A DNA stretch of 42,601 nt from Pseudomonadota bacterium (GCA_021808285.1 JAKBBV010000021.1:1-42601); one strand, 5' to 3'; positions 7,961 to 17,318 are shown, counted from the first letter of the stretch. Notes: generated by a model from the sequence alone, not told the origin. A program made the numbers and translations.

Positions 7961-9853
7961 ATGCCGCCCGGCCGCCCGCTGGACATGCCGCGTCAGTCCC
8001 TGGTCGAGGGACCCAGGGCGTCGCGCGGCGCCGACCGCCGGATCCAACATTGGGCGATGGCGTCGCTATGCCTTCTCACGGCCGCTCTGGAGGCAGGGCT
8101 ACTTGGCTGGGCCTTCTCCAGCCGGGGCCTGAGCCTGGTCGAGCTGGCCCTTATCGTCATCTCCGTGCTCCTTACCGCCTGGATTGGATTGGGGTTCGCC
8201 ACCGCGGTTGTGGGGATGTCGCTGGCGTGGGGCGAACCCGTCGACGCGGACCCCGAAGAGACTCTCATCACCCCACCGAGCGGCCCGGGTCGCGTGGCCC
8301 TACTTCTGCCGGCCTATCAGGAGGACCCGGGGCTGGTGCTGGGCGCGGCGGAGGCCATGGCCGCAGATCTGCGCCGCCTGGGGGCCGAGCGACGGTTCGA
8401 TATCTTCGTTCTCAGCGATACGAGGGAGGGCGGCGCGGCGCGCGACGAGTTCGCCGCCTTTGTGCGCCTGCGGGCGAGATCGGGTTCCGAGCCCGCGATC
8501 TTCTATCGACGTCGCGCCGAGAATACCGATCGCAAGGCCGGCAATATCGCCGACTGGGTGTCGCACCACGGCTCGGCCTACGCCTATATGGTGACCCTCG
8601 ACGCTGACAGCCTGCTCACCGCCGAGACTCTGCTCGCCCTGACCGCAGAGATGGATGCCTCGCCAAATCTTGGCCTGCTACAGACCACTCCAGGCGTTCT
8701 CAACGCCCGCACCCTGTACGCTCGCTTGCAGCAGTTCGCCGCGCGCCTTTACGGGCCGATCTTCGCCCGCGGTCATGCCTGGTGGACGGGTGACGAGAGC
8801 AACTATTACGGCCACAACGCCATTGTGCGCGTCGCCGCCTTCGCCCAGAGCGCCGGACTTCCCCATCTGAATGGCCCCAAGCCTTGGGGCGGACATATTC
8901 TCAGCCATGATTTCGTCGAAGCGGCGCTCCTGCGGCGCAGAGGCTGGGCGGTGCGCGCGGCTCCACGCCTGAGAGGCAGCTTCGAGGAGGCGCCCCCAAC
9001 CCTGATTGACGCCGCCCTGCGCGACCGGCGCTGGTCGCAGGGAAACCTTCAGCACCTCCGGATTGTCGGAGCCCACGGCCTTCACCCCGTAAGTCGCCTG
9101 CACTTGATCTTTGGCGCCCTGGCCTATCTCGCTTCACCCGCTTGGTTGCTGCTTGTGGTTCTAGGCGCCTTGGTCTGGCCGCAGGAGCGGTTCCTGCCCG
9201 GAGATCCTGCCCGGCGAGCGGTGGCTGCAGCTTTCGCCTTCAATCTCGCCCTCTTGGCCGGACCTAAGATTCTGGCGCTCGCCGTCGCCCTCCGGCGCGG
9301 CGAGGCGCGGAGGTGGCCTGGTCGCGCTGTGGGCCTGGTGGCGAGCGTCCTTGCCGAGACGGTGCTCTCTCTGCTTCTCACCCCCGTGAGCATGGTCATG
9401 CAGAGCATGGCGATCTTCGACGTCCTGATCGGGCGCGACAGCGGCTGGAAGGTCCAGAGGCGTGAGGCCCAGGGGCTCACTTGGCGCGACGCCTGGCGCG
9501 TGCATTGGGGGCACGTCCTTCTAGGGGTGACCGGCGCCATAGGCGCCCTCTGCCTCAGCCGCGACCTCTTGATCTGGGCCGGCCCGGTGTTCCTTAGCCT
9601 CGCCCTGTCCAGCGTCCTCTCCCTGCTGACCTCGCGCCCCGCCCCGTCGGGAGGCCGCGCTTTGGGTCTGTTCGCCACGCCGGAGGAGACCGCGCCGCCG
9701 CCGGCGGCCGCCCTTGCCCTGACACGTCGCACTGCCTACGCACAGGAGGCCGACACTCGCGCTGAGATAGACATCCTGCTGCGCGGCGGGGTCCCGCTCT
9801 ATGTTATCGCCGCCCCCGGCTTGGCGGGGATCGCGCGGCGGCGGGTCGCTTAG
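7961..9853 (+). CDS. mdoH: Glucans biosynthesis glucosyltransferase MdoH/OpgH
   Basis: From the chosen start the product is 630 aa. It is an inner-membrane GT2-family glucosyltransferase that polymerises the beta-glucan backbone of osmoregulated periplasmic glucans from UDP-glucose. Two N-terminal TM segments (about 31-90) precede the catalytic domain, which has LLLPAYQ, the LSDTRE aspartate (D153), DAD (D214/D216), SHDFVEA (D317) and RDRRWSQGN (the R/QxxRW element, W358). Several TM segments follow (about 370-560). The protein is much shorter than E. coli OpgH (847 aa), as is common outside Gammaproteobacteria. The start is uncertain: ATG 7961 (MPPGRPLDMP, GGTGA 5 nt upstream) matches the usual family beginning, but GTG 7952 or an earlier start is possible. 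Confidence 0.9.
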   Translation: MPPGRPLDMPRQSLVEGPRASRGADRRIQHWAMASLCLLTAALEAGLLGWAFSSRGLSLVELALIVISVLLTAWIGLGFATAVVGMSLAWGEPVDADPEETLITPPSGPGRVALLLPAYQEDPGLVLGAAEAMAADLRRLGAERRFDIFVLSDTREGGAARDEFAAFVRLRARSGSEPAIFYRRRAENTDRKAGNIADWVSHHGSAYAYMVTLDADSLLTAETLLALTAEMDASPNLGLLQTTPGVLNARTLYARLQQFAARLYGPIFARGHAWWTGDESNYYGHNAIVRVAAFAQSAGLPHLNGPKPWGGHILSHDFVEAALLRRRGWAVRAAPRLRGSFEEAPPTLIDAALRDRRWSQGNLQHLRIVGAHGLHPVSRLHLIFGALAYLASPAWLLLVVLGALVWPQERFLPGDPARRAVAAAFAFNLALLAGPKILALAVALRRGEARRWPGRAVGLVASVLAETVLSLLLTPVSMVMQSMAIFDVLIGRDSGWKVQRREAQGLTWRDAWRVHWGHVLLGVTGAIGALCLSRDLLIWAGPVFLSLALSSVLSLLTSRPAPSGGRALGLFATPEETAPPPAAALALTRRTAYAQEADTRAEIDILLRGGVPLYVIAAPGLAGIARRRVA

Positions 9854-9985
9854 GGTCCGTTCGTCCGGGTGAGAGGGCGCCGGGCGACCAGGTGGCGCGA
9901 GCGCCGTCCTCGTGCATGACGCGCGGAGGCGGAACCGCCGAAGGCGTGAATCGTGCTCTGCTCTTCGGGTTCTTCGCCCGCGCTG

Positions 9986-10005
9986 CGAACCCGCCCTGCG
10001 GTTCG
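9986..10005. terminator. Weak hairpin between convergent mdoH and MdoG/OpgD-family genes
   Basis: Six-base arms CGAACC (9986-9991) and GGTTCG (10000-10005) with an 8-nt loop lie in the 170-bp tail-to-tail gap. They could help end either transcript. No T-run is visible, so support is weak. Confidence 0.25.
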
Positions 10006-10023
10006 GTCTCAACGCAACGCATT

Positions 10024-11598
10024 CTAGGCGTCGGCCGAGATGCGATAGACCCAGGTCTCGGTCAGGGCCTGTCCGCCGCGTCGCAGGTAGGCGCGCAACA
10101 GAATCGGCTCGCCTGGCGGCGCTTCCAGATCGAACAGGAGTCGCCACGTTCCAGCCTCAGGCGCCGCCGCCGCTGTCGCTGTCAGGATGCGACCCCGGCT
10201 GGTGGTGGCAACAGCCTCTACAGGGGACGTCCCGGCGACGGAGCTCAGGTCGCCGGCGAAATCTATGGCGAAGCGGCGTGCGCCCGCCGGGGCGATGGCG
10301 GCGACGGTGTCAGCCGGGCCAAAGCGGGTGGCGACGACCCGCGCGACACCGGGCGACTGCGGCTCCTCGTCCGTCCAGTGCAAACGGTAGCCGAAAGCCA
10401 GGGCGCCCCCCGCCCGCGCTGGGGTTGCCGGGGTCCAGAAGGCGCCGATGTTGTCTTCAGCTTCGGTGTCCGAGGGTAGCTCGAGTAGGGTGACGGCTCC
10501 GGCGCCCCAGTCGCCTATCGGCTCGACCCAGGCGCTCGGACGCTTCTCGTAATAGTCCTTGTCGTCCTGGTAGTCGGGGGCCCTTCGGTCGCGCTGCATC
10601 AGACCATAGCCACGCGGACCAAGGTCCGTGAAGGCGCTGGTCGTCACCTGACCGCGCGGCGGATCACGCAGCGGCCGCCATAGGCGCTCCCCCCTTCCGG
10701 TCCACAGGGCGAGGCCATCGCTGTCGTGGACCTGAGGCCGCCAGTCGTCGTTGGGTGTCCGGTCATTGGCGTCGTACCAGTACATGCTGGTGAGCGGCGC
10801 GAGGCCAAGCTGGGCGATATCGGCGCGGAAGTTGAGGGCGACAGTGAAGGTTTGAATGAGCCCCTTGGGGCCGCGGTCATGAACGATGCGAAAGGCGCCT
10901 GTGACGCTCGGACCATCCAGGAGGGCATAGACGGTGAGTAAGCCTGTGGGATCGCCGGCGATCCAGAAACTGCGAAAGGCCGGAAACTCCTCGCGTCCGG
11001 TCCTGGAGGCATCGATGACCAAGCCTCGCGCAGACAGGCCGTACTGGTTGAACGGGTCGGCGCAGCGGAAGTAGGAGGCGCCCAGGAAGGCGAGCCAGTC
11101 GGTTTCGTCCGAGGCGTTGAGCACTCGAAAACCGCCAAAACCCGCGTGTGGTCCGAGCGCTTCCAGGGGCCTATCGGCAGGTTCCCGGAAAAGGCCGGGG
11201 GAATAGAGGACCTCCCGGGCCAGGTCGCCGAGGACCACGTGCATCGCCACAGGCGCGGGGGCCGGGGAGCCCAGAGGAAAGAAGCGCACGCCGCGGGCGA
11301 GGCCTGGCGCCTGCCAGAGCGTGGCTTCCGGGCGATAGGCGACGGAGCCGAAGGCGTCATAATCGAAAGCCACAGTCTGATCGCGCGGCGGGGCGTTGGG
11401 CGGCGCGTACGGTATCCGCGCCATCTCCCGTGCGAGGCGCTTGAGGCGATCGAAGTCAAACCGCCGCGGCGGACCCAAGGGAACAGTGGCGGGCCAGGCC
11501 GGACTGGGGTTTGCCCAGGCGGGAGGGGCAAGGCCGGACGCCAGCACGGCGCTCAGGATCTGCCGGCGGCTAGGGCGGCGACTGGGGGGCGGGACCAT
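10024..11598 (-). CDS. Periplasmic glucan biosynthesis protein, MdoG/OpgD family
   Basis: The product is 524 aa. The N-terminus has a twin-arginine signal (SRRQIL then a hydrophobic stretch ending AWA), followed by the MdoG-type sequence FDFDRLKRLAREMA. The beta-sandwich segments typical of the family are visible (FRCADPFNQYGLSARGL, DGPSVTGAFRI, SMYWYDANDR, and a C-terminal immunoglobulin-like part). It acts in the periplasm on the glucan backbone made by MdoH. A Tat signal resembles OpgD more than the Sec-exported OpgG of E. coli, so I leave the exact symbol open. The start at 11598 has AGG 5 nt upstream; a GTG at 11604 lacks spacing. It converges on mdoH instead of sharing its operon. Confidence 0.88.
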   Translation of the reverse strand: MVPPPSRRPSRRQILSAVLASGLAPPAWANPSPAWPATVPLGPPRRFDFDRLKRLAREMARIPYAPPNAPPRDQTVAFDYDAFGSVAYRPEATLWQAPGLARGVRFFPLGSPAPAPVAMHVVLGDLAREVLYSPGLFREPADRPLEALGPHAGFGGFRVLNASDETDWLAFLGASYFRCADPFNQYGLSARGLVIDASRTGREEFPAFRSFWIAGDPTGLLTVYALLDGPSVTGAFRIVHDRGPKGLIQTFTVALNFRADIAQLGLAPLTSMYWYDANDRTPNDDWRPQVHDSDGLALWTGRGERLWRPLRDPPRGQVTTSAFTDLGPRGYGLMQRDRRAPDYQDDKDYYEKRPSAWVEPIGDWGAGAVTLLELPSDTEAEDNIGAFWTPATPARAGGALAFGYRLHWTDEEPQSPGVARVVATRFGPADTVAAIAPAGARRFAIDFAGDLSSVAGTSPVEAVATTSRGRILTATAAAAPEAGTWRLLFDLEAPPGEPILLRAYLRRGGQALTETWVYRISADA

Positions 11599-11755
11599 AA
11601 ACACCTAAACGCGCGAGCCCGGCCAGGGCTCCCGGCGTCCGGACGGATCGGAGGCCATTGCCACCCGACGTCCCGGAGTCCTAGGGTCTTGCCCAACCTG
11701 AACGCTGACAAGCCTTTCCCAAATGACGGCGCGGCGTGGGTGCGAGGAGCGCGCC

Positions 11756-13018
11756 ATGAAGTTTACCTGGTTCAACCTGATGCCCTGGCCCTATCTGCCG
11801 GACGACTTCCGACAGAAGCACCGGTCAGTCTGGGTGGACATCGATCAGCGCCTGTTCGACCCGGTGCGAAGCCACGCCGTCTACAACACCTATATGGACC
11901 TGCTCGAATACGCCGACACGCTCGGTTTCGACGGGATCGGGGTGAATGAGCACCACCAGAACGGTTACGGCATCATGCCCTCGCCCAATATCATCGCCGC
12001 AGGCCTGGCGCGGCGGACCAAGAATGCCGCCCTCGTGGTGCTCGGCAACTCCATCGCCCTGTACAATCCTCCGGTCCGCGTGGCCGAGGAGTTCGCCATG
12101 CTGGATTGTATCAGCGGGGGACGCCTTGTGGCCGGCTTCCCGGTCGGCACTTCCATGGACACCAACTATTGCTATGGGCAGATTCCGGCCCTGACGAGGG
12201 AAAAATATGCCGAGGCCCATGACCTGATCATCCGCGCCTGGACCGAGCGCGATCCCTTCGCCTTCAACGGCCGCTACAACAAGCTGCGCCACGTCAACAT
12301 TTGGCCGCGGCCGATCCAGCAGCCGCACCCGCCCATCCATATCCCTGGCGGCGGCTCGGTGGAGACCTATGACTTCTGCATCGACAACACCTATTCCTAT
12401 TCCTACCTCAGCTTTTCCGGTTACATCCGGGCTAAGGCGCTGATGCAGGGCTACTGGGATCGGGTGGCGGCGCGGAACGCCCCTGACGCCTCGCCCTATA
12501 GGGCCGGCTTCGCCCAGACAATTTGCGTGGCCGAGACCGACGCTGAAGCGGAGCGCCTCTATGCCGAGCATGTCCACTATTTCTACAACCGCTGCCTGCA
12601 CGTTTATCCAGGCTTCGCCGACGCGCCGGGCTACCGCACCATCAAGACGATCCAGACCGGCGCCCTGTCCCAGTACGCGCCCCCGCGCGGCGGCTATGCC
12701 GAGCTGTCCTGGAAGGACCTGACCGAGGGCGGCCATGTCATCGCCGGTTCGCCAGAGACCGTCCGTCAACGGATGGAAGAGCTGATCAAGGGGCTCAATG
12801 TGGGTCACATTTTCTGCCTGATGCACGTGGGGAACATGCCGGCCGACAAGTGCATGTATTCCTCAAAGCTGTTCGCTGAGAAGGTCATGCCGCGCCTCAG
12901 AGGCCTGCTGCCGGAATGCGACGGCGATGGTCGCTTCTGGTGTCATCCGCTTCAGGCGCGCGCGACTCCAGGGACCTTGCCGCAGCCCTACGCACCGCGC
13001 CTCTCCCAGCCCGCGTGA
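11756..13018 (+). CDS. LLM class flavin-dependent oxidoreductase (bacterial luciferase-like monooxygenase)
   Basis: The product is 420 aa. The TIM-barrel luciferase-like family is recognised from GFDGIGVNEHHQ, the KNAALVVLGNSIALYNPP strand, RVAEEFAMLDCISGGRLVAGFPVG and the late VIAGSPETVRQRMEEL. Members use FMNH2 from a partner reductase to oxygenate or oxidise substrates such as terpenoids, alkanes or sulfonates. The start at 11756 has GAGGAG 7 nt upstream; the in-frame ATG at 11723 adds 11 residues without family similarity. An alpha/beta hydrolase follows 10 nt downstream, so the pair probably acts in one catabolic step sequence. No flavin reductase gene is adjacent. Confidence 0.88.
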   Translation: MKFTWFNLMPWPYLPDDFRQKHRSVWVDIDQRLFDPVRSHAVYNTYMDLLEYADTLGFDGIGVNEHHQNGYGIMPSPNIIAAGLARRTKNAALVVLGNSIALYNPPVRVAEEFAMLDCISGGRLVAGFPVGTSMDTNYCYGQIPALTREKYAEAHDLIIRAWTERDPFAFNGRYNKLRHVNIWPRPIQQPHPPIHIPGGGSVETYDFCIDNTYSYSYLSFSGYIRAKALMQGYWDRVAARNAPDASPYRAGFAQTICVAETDAEAERLYAEHVHYFYNRCLHVYPGFADAPGYRTIKTIQTGALSQYAPPRGGYAELSWKDLTEGGHVIAGSPETVRQRMEELIKGLNVGHIFCLMHVGNMPADKCMYSSKLFAEKVMPRLRGLLPECDGDGRFWCHPLQARATPGTLPQPYAPRLSQPA

Positions 13019-13028
13019 GCCAGACCTC

Positions 13029-13811
13029 ATGACCTTCCAGAGGAAATCCCTGGCCACACGCCACGCCGTCGTCCCCTATCTTGAGGGGGGCGAGGGGGAG
13101 CCTCTGGTCTTCCTGCATGGCGCGGGAGGCCTGACGGCCGAGGATCCTGTGCTCGCTCTCCTGGCCAGAAGCCATCGCGTGTTCGCGCCCTATCTGCCGG
13201 GCTATGGCGAGACCGAAGATGTCATCGCCTTGCGCGACATGCTCGACTACACCCTGCACAGCTGGGACGTCGTGGGTGGACTGGGCCTGAAGGCCCCGAT
13301 CCTGGTGGGACACTCCATGGGCGGGATGATCGCCGCGGAGATGGCCGCGGTGGCGCCCAATGATGTCTCCCGCCTGGTTCTCGTGGCCCCGGCGGGGCTA
13401 TGGCGGGACGAAACCCCGATCCCCGACATGTTCTCGCTGATGCCCTATGAGATGCCGGGCTACCTGTTTCACGACCCCGAGGCCGGCGCGCGGCTGATGA
13501 CCGCCGGGCTCAAGATGGATGACCCCAAGTTCCTGCAGGACTACCTCGTCCGCAATGCGCGACAGATGGGCATGGCTGGCAAGCTCCTGTTTCCCATTCC
13601 CGACCGGGGTCTGTCCCAGCGGCTCTACCGGATCACCGCCCGGACCGTGATCGTCTGGGGGATGAGCGACCGGCTGATCCCTCCCGTCTATGGTCGCGCC
13701 TTCCGCGACGCCATCGCCGGTGCGCGTCTGGTGGAGATCGAGCAAGCCGGACATATGGTCACGCTGGAGAAACCGGCGGCGATCGCGGAGGCTGTAATGA
13801 GCCTGGCCTGA
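13029..13811 (+). CDS. Alpha/beta fold hydrolase
   Basis: The product is 260 aa. The fold is shown by the oxyanion-region FLHGAGG (about 28-34), the nucleophile elbow GHSMGG (Ser96), Asp214 in VIVWGMSDRLIPP and His242 in EQAGHMVTLEKP, which make a full catalytic triad. A cap region lies between about 120 and 190. It is likely a cytoplasmic esterase, lactonase or C-C bond hydrolase. It begins 10 nt after the flavin monooxygenase stop, so the two are almost certainly co-transcribed and may process one substrate (for example, lactone or ester opening after a Baeyer-Villiger-type oxidation; that part is inference). Confidence 0.9.
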   Translation: MTFQRKSLATRHAVVPYLEGGEGEPLVFLHGAGGLTAEDPVLALLARSHRVFAPYLPGYGETEDVIALRDMLDYTLHSWDVVGGLGLKAPILVGHSMGGMIAAEMAAVAPNDVSRLVLVAPAGLWRDETPIPDMFSLMPYEMPGYLFHDPEAGARLMTAGLKMDDPKFLQDYLVRNARQMGMAGKLLFPIPDRGLSQRLYRITARTVIVWGMSDRLIPPVYGRAFRDAIAGARLVEIEQAGHMVTLEKPAAIAEAVMSLA

Positions 13812-13879
13812 GCGCGCCGCCGCGACGCGGCGAGCCGCGCCGGGGTCAGGGGATTGGGGTCAAGAGTGGGGAGGCAAGC

Positions 13880-15643
13880 ATGGCGCTGACGAGGCGCGGT
13901 TGGATGGCCGCAGCCGCGGGTCTGGCGACGACGCCGGCCCTGGCGGCCGCGGCTTCGCAGGCTGACGGGCGGGTCAGATTCGCTCACGGCCCGGTCCCGG
14001 AGCTTGCGCCTGTCTCTGAGCTTCCCGTTCGCATTGAGATCATCTCCCGTGGTGACCACGACTATGGCCCGGCCCTGCGCGCCCTGACCGCCTATGCCCG
14101 CGCCGAGCTTCGTTCCCAGGGCCTGCCAGGCATGACCCTGGCGGTCACTGACCTCGACGGGTTCGCCGCCACGGTAGGCATCGGCTGGGCGGACCGGGAG
14201 CGACGCCGTCCCGTGGGACCCAACCATCGCTTCCAGATCGGCTCGATCAGCAAATCCTTCATCGCCCTGACCGTACTATCGCTGGTGGACGAGGGCCGCT
14301 TTCACCTGGACGATCGGGCCGCCCATCTCCTGCCCGAGGCGCCCTGGCCGGACGCGCCGATCACGCTCGCCCATCTTCTGAGCCATGTGTCGGGATTGCC
14401 CGATGGGGCCCCCGTCTTTCCCCGAACGCCCGATGGACGGTTATGGAGCGGCTTTCCGCTCGGTTCGCGCTTTTCCTACAGCAATACCGGCTTCGAGCTG
14501 ATTGGCCGCATGATCGAGCGCGCTACCGGAATGCCTCACCAGAAGGCCGTCGATCGGCAGGTGCGGGACAAGCTGGGGCTTGGCGCCATGACCGGCGTCA
14601 TCGATCAGGCGCGTCGGAGCGAGTTCGCTGTCGGCTACTGGCCCTGGGATCAGGTCGATGCGGGAGGCGAGCTACCCAAAGGCCGGCTGGAGACAGCCTA
14701 TTGGACCCCGGAGGACACCCCCGCGGGTTCCATCGGGGCCACCAGCGGCGAGATGGCCGTCTACCTGCGCGCGCTCACCCGTTTCGCCCGCGGCCATGGA
14801 GGCTCCGTGCTGAGCGACGCTTCCGCTCTTCGCTTCGCCACCCCCGTCATCGCGGCGAAGGATTTCGGCCCAGGCGCCCGTTACGCTCTGGGTGTTGCTG
14901 TGGCGCCTGTGGAGGGTGAGGACTGCCTGCATCACACCGGCGGTATGATGAGCTTCAGCTCGTCCTTCCACGCCGATCCAGGCGCCGGCGTCGCCTGTTT
15001 CGCCAGCGTCAACGCCCGGCTGGGGCCCTATAGGCCGCGCGTGACCACTTCCTACGCCGTCCGTCTCCTGCGGGCGGCGCGCCGAGGTCAGCCCTTGCCC
15101 GCGGCTCCCGATCCCCTGGCGCCCTTTCGGGTCAAGACCGCAGAGGACTGGGCCGGCCGCTATGTCGGACCAAAGGACGCCCTCCGTCTCGTCGCCACGC
15201 CCTTCGGCCTGGCTGTGCGGACCGATGACGGCGCAGCTCGCGCGACGCCGCAGGGGGCGGATCGGATCGCCACCGATCATCCGCACTTCTCCCGCTATGG
15301 CTTCGACGCTGTGCGCGAGGGCGGACGCATCACGGCGCTCTGGTGGGGTGACCGGCTCTATGGCCGCGAGGAGCCGCGCGCCCAGCCGACGGCCGCCGAG
15401 TCACTCAAACCCCTCATCGGCGTCTATCTCTGCCGCGATCCCTGGGTCGGCGGCGCGGAGGTGCTGGCTCGGGGCGGCGAGCTGGTGGTGGAGGGGGGCG
15501 GGACGATCAAGGACCGGGGCGGCTGGTGGAGCACGACGGACGACCCGGGCGGAGTCGAGCGGCTGCGTTTCGAGGCGCCGATGAACGGCGTCATGCGCCG
15601 CTGCAACGCCTCGGGCGCGGATATGCTTCGCCTGACGGTATGA
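13880..15643 (+). CDS. Serine hydrolase, beta-lactamase class C family
   Basis: The product is 587 aa. The N-terminus (LTRRGWMAAAAGL..AAAA) looks like a Tat signal, placing the enzyme in the periplasm or envelope. The class C / penicillin-binding-like motifs are all present: SISK (nucleophile Ser122, Lys125), YSN (Tyr200) and HTG (His352, replacing KTG as in many esterase-like members). About 200 extra residues after 390 form an additional C-terminal domain of unknown role. Likely an esterase or peptidase, not a true beta-lactamase. It follows the alpha/beta hydrolase after 68 nt, with an AGTGGGGAGG ribosome site, and ends 7 nt from the convergent acyl-CoA synthetase. Confidence 0.87.
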   Translation: MALTRRGWMAAAAGLATTPALAAAASQADGRVRFAHGPVPELAPVSELPVRIEIISRGDHDYGPALRALTAYARAELRSQGLPGMTLAVTDLDGFAATVGIGWADRERRRPVGPNHRFQIGSISKSFIALTVLSLVDEGRFHLDDRAAHLLPEAPWPDAPITLAHLLSHVSGLPDGAPVFPRTPDGRLWSGFPLGSRFSYSNTGFELIGRMIERATGMPHQKAVDRQVRDKLGLGAMTGVIDQARRSEFAVGYWPWDQVDAGGELPKGRLETAYWTPEDTPAGSIGATSGEMAVYLRALTRFARGHGGSVLSDASALRFATPVIAAKDFGPGARYALGVAVAPVEGEDCLHHTGGMMSFSSSFHADPGAGVACFASVNARLGPYRPRVTTSYAVRLLRAARRGQPLPAAPDPLAPFRVKTAEDWAGRYVGPKDALRLVATPFGLAVRTDDGAARATPQGADRIATDHPHFSRYGFDAVREGGRITALWWGDRLYGREEPRAQPTAAESLKPLIGVYLCRDPWVGGAEVLARGGELVVEGGGTIKDRGGWWSTTDDPGGVERLRFEAPMNGVMRRCNASGADMLRLTV

Positions 15644-15650
15644 ACCTCCT

Positions 15651-17198
15651 TCAGATCTGACGTGCGCGGCCGGCCCAATAGGGCGCGCGAACCTTGCCCC
15701 GCTGGATCTTGCCGGCGGGGCTGCGGGGTAGTTCGGGGCGGAACTCCAGCGTGCGCGGGGCCTTGTACCCGGCCAGGCGGGTGCGGGCGAAGGCGAGGAT
15801 CTCGCCGGCCAGGGCGTCGCTCGGCTCATGGCCCGGATGCAGGGTCACCACGACCTTAACTTCCTCGCCCCACTCGTCATTGGGCACGCCGATGGCGCAG
15901 CTGTCCTCCACCGCCGGGTGTTGGATGATCTCGTTGTCGATCTCCTGAGGATAGATGTTCACCCCGCCGGAAATGATGCACTCGGCGGTGCGGCCGGTCA
16001 GAAAGAGATAACCGTCCTCGTCGACATGGCCGACGTCGCCCAGGGTGAAATAGCCATCCCTGTGCGCCGCCGCGGTCTTGGCCGGGTCCTTGAAATATTC
16101 AAACGGAGCTACGGGTGAAACTTTGAAATAGATGGTCCCATCGGTGTGGGGCGTCGTCACCTCCACACCGTCCTCGCTGAAGATTCGGATGGCGTCGGGC
16201 GCTGGCAGTTTGCCCACCGTCCCGGGCTTGGCTAGCCATTCCTCGCTGGTGGTCAAGAATCCGACCCCGCCTTCAGAGCCGGCATAGTATTCGTGGATGA
16301 TCGGTCCGACCCAGTCGATCATGGCCCGCTTAACCTCTGGCGGACAGGGCGCAGCGCCGTGGATGAGGTAGCGCAGACTGGAGATGTCGTATTTGGCCTT
16401 CACCTGCGCCGGCAGGGCCAGGAGGCGCTGGAACATGATCGGAACCATGTGCGCGCGGGTGACGCGATGACGCGCGATAGTCTGGAGAACGCCCTCGGAG
16501 TCCCAGCGGTCCATGAAGACGAGGGTATTGCCCTGCGACATGGCCGAGCGGACGTCGAAGGCCAGGGGCGCGGCGTGATAGGCCGGGCCGGCGCAGAGCT
16601 GGACATCGTCCGGGGCGCCGGGGCCGGGCACGAGGACGGCGCTGGCGCGGCGATAGACGCCCTTGGGCCGGCCGGTGGTGCCGGAGGTGTAGAGCATGGC
16701 CCCGCCCAGGATCGGGTCATTGATGTCGTCGGCGGCGAACGGAGCCTGAGCGGCGGCATAGTCGATGAAACCTTCGGCCGTCGGTCCGCCGATGGCGATT
16801 CTGACCGTCACTCCCGGCGCCTTGGCCGCAACCCCGGAGGGATAGCGCATGTCTGCGAACAGAGCCTTCGCCTCGCAGTCATTGATGATGTATTCCACCT
16901 CGTCGGCGGTCAGGTGCCAGTTGACTGGCGTGAAGCGGAAGCCTCCCCGTAGGGTAGCGGTCAGCACCTCGACGAATTCGGCCCGGTTGCTGCACAAGAG
17001 CGCCACCGCGTCGCCGGCCTTGAGACCTTGGCTGCGCAGCAGGCGCACCAGACGGTTGGCGGCGGCGTTGATCTCGAAGAATGTGCGATGTCCATAGGCG
17101 TCGTGGACGGCGATCGCCTGAGGTTTTTCCGCCGCCCAGACGCTGGCGGTCATGCCCTTGTGGGCCGCCTCGGTCAGCCGCTCGACGATGTCCGGCAT
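15651..17198 (-). CDS. Acyl-CoA synthetase (AMP-binding, class I adenylate-forming)
   Basis: The product is 515 aa. It should activate a carboxylic acid to its acyl-CoA via an acyl-AMP. The core motifs are YTSGTTGRPKG (ATP loop, about 168-178), the substrate-pocket segment with YYAGSEGG, GDVGHVDEDGYLFLTGR (hinge region) and the C-terminal PRSPAGKIQRGKVR with the catalytic lysine. In the A8 loop the usual GR.K/D..I reads GRTAECIISGGVNIYP. The start at 17198 has GGAGG at 6-nt spacing; the ATG at 17204 sits directly against GGAGG and is unlikely. It is convergent with the serine hydrolase. The acid substrate is unknown. Confidence 0.9.
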   Translation of the reverse strand: MPDIVERLTEAAHKGMTASVWAAEKPQAIAVHDAYGHRTFFEINAAANRLVRLLRSQGLKAGDAVALLCSNRAEFVEVLTATLRGGFRFTPVNWHLTADEVEYIINDCEAKALFADMRYPSGVAAKAPGVTVRIAIGGPTAEGFIDYAAAQAPFAADDINDPILGGAMLYTSGTTGRPKGVYRRASAVLVPGPGAPDDVQLCAGPAYHAAPLAFDVRSAMSQGNTLVFMDRWDSEGVLQTIARHRVTRAHMVPIMFQRLLALPAQVKAKYDISSLRYLIHGAAPCPPEVKRAMIDWVGPIIHEYYAGSEGGVGFLTTSEEWLAKPGTVGKLPAPDAIRIFSEDGVEVTTPHTDGTIYFKVSPVAPFEYFKDPAKTAAAHRDGYFTLGDVGHVDEDGYLFLTGRTAECIISGGVNIYPQEIDNEIIQHPAVEDSCAIGVPNDEWGEEVKVVVTLHPGHEPSDALAGEILAFARTRLAGYKAPRTLEFRPELPRSPAGKIQRGKVRAPYWAGRARQI

Positions 17199-17318
17199 GC
17201 GCATCCTCCATCCATGCGATGTGCCGTCGCGTCTCCGGCGCGGTTCGGCTCAAACATCTGTTTAAGTGGCGGGCGCCGCCGGGGAAAGAGCCGATCGTGC
17301 GCTTGTCTTCGCCGCACC

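Noticed and set aside
11825-12826. Minus-strand open frame of 333 codons opposite the flavin monooxygenase
   Set aside because: The plus-strand gene matches a known family over its full length; the antisense product does not.
13880-15643. Beta-lactamase resistance gene
   Set aside because: The motifs fit the broad class-C/esterase family. The HTG box, extra C-terminal domain and catabolic neighbours do not support an AmpC-type resistance role.
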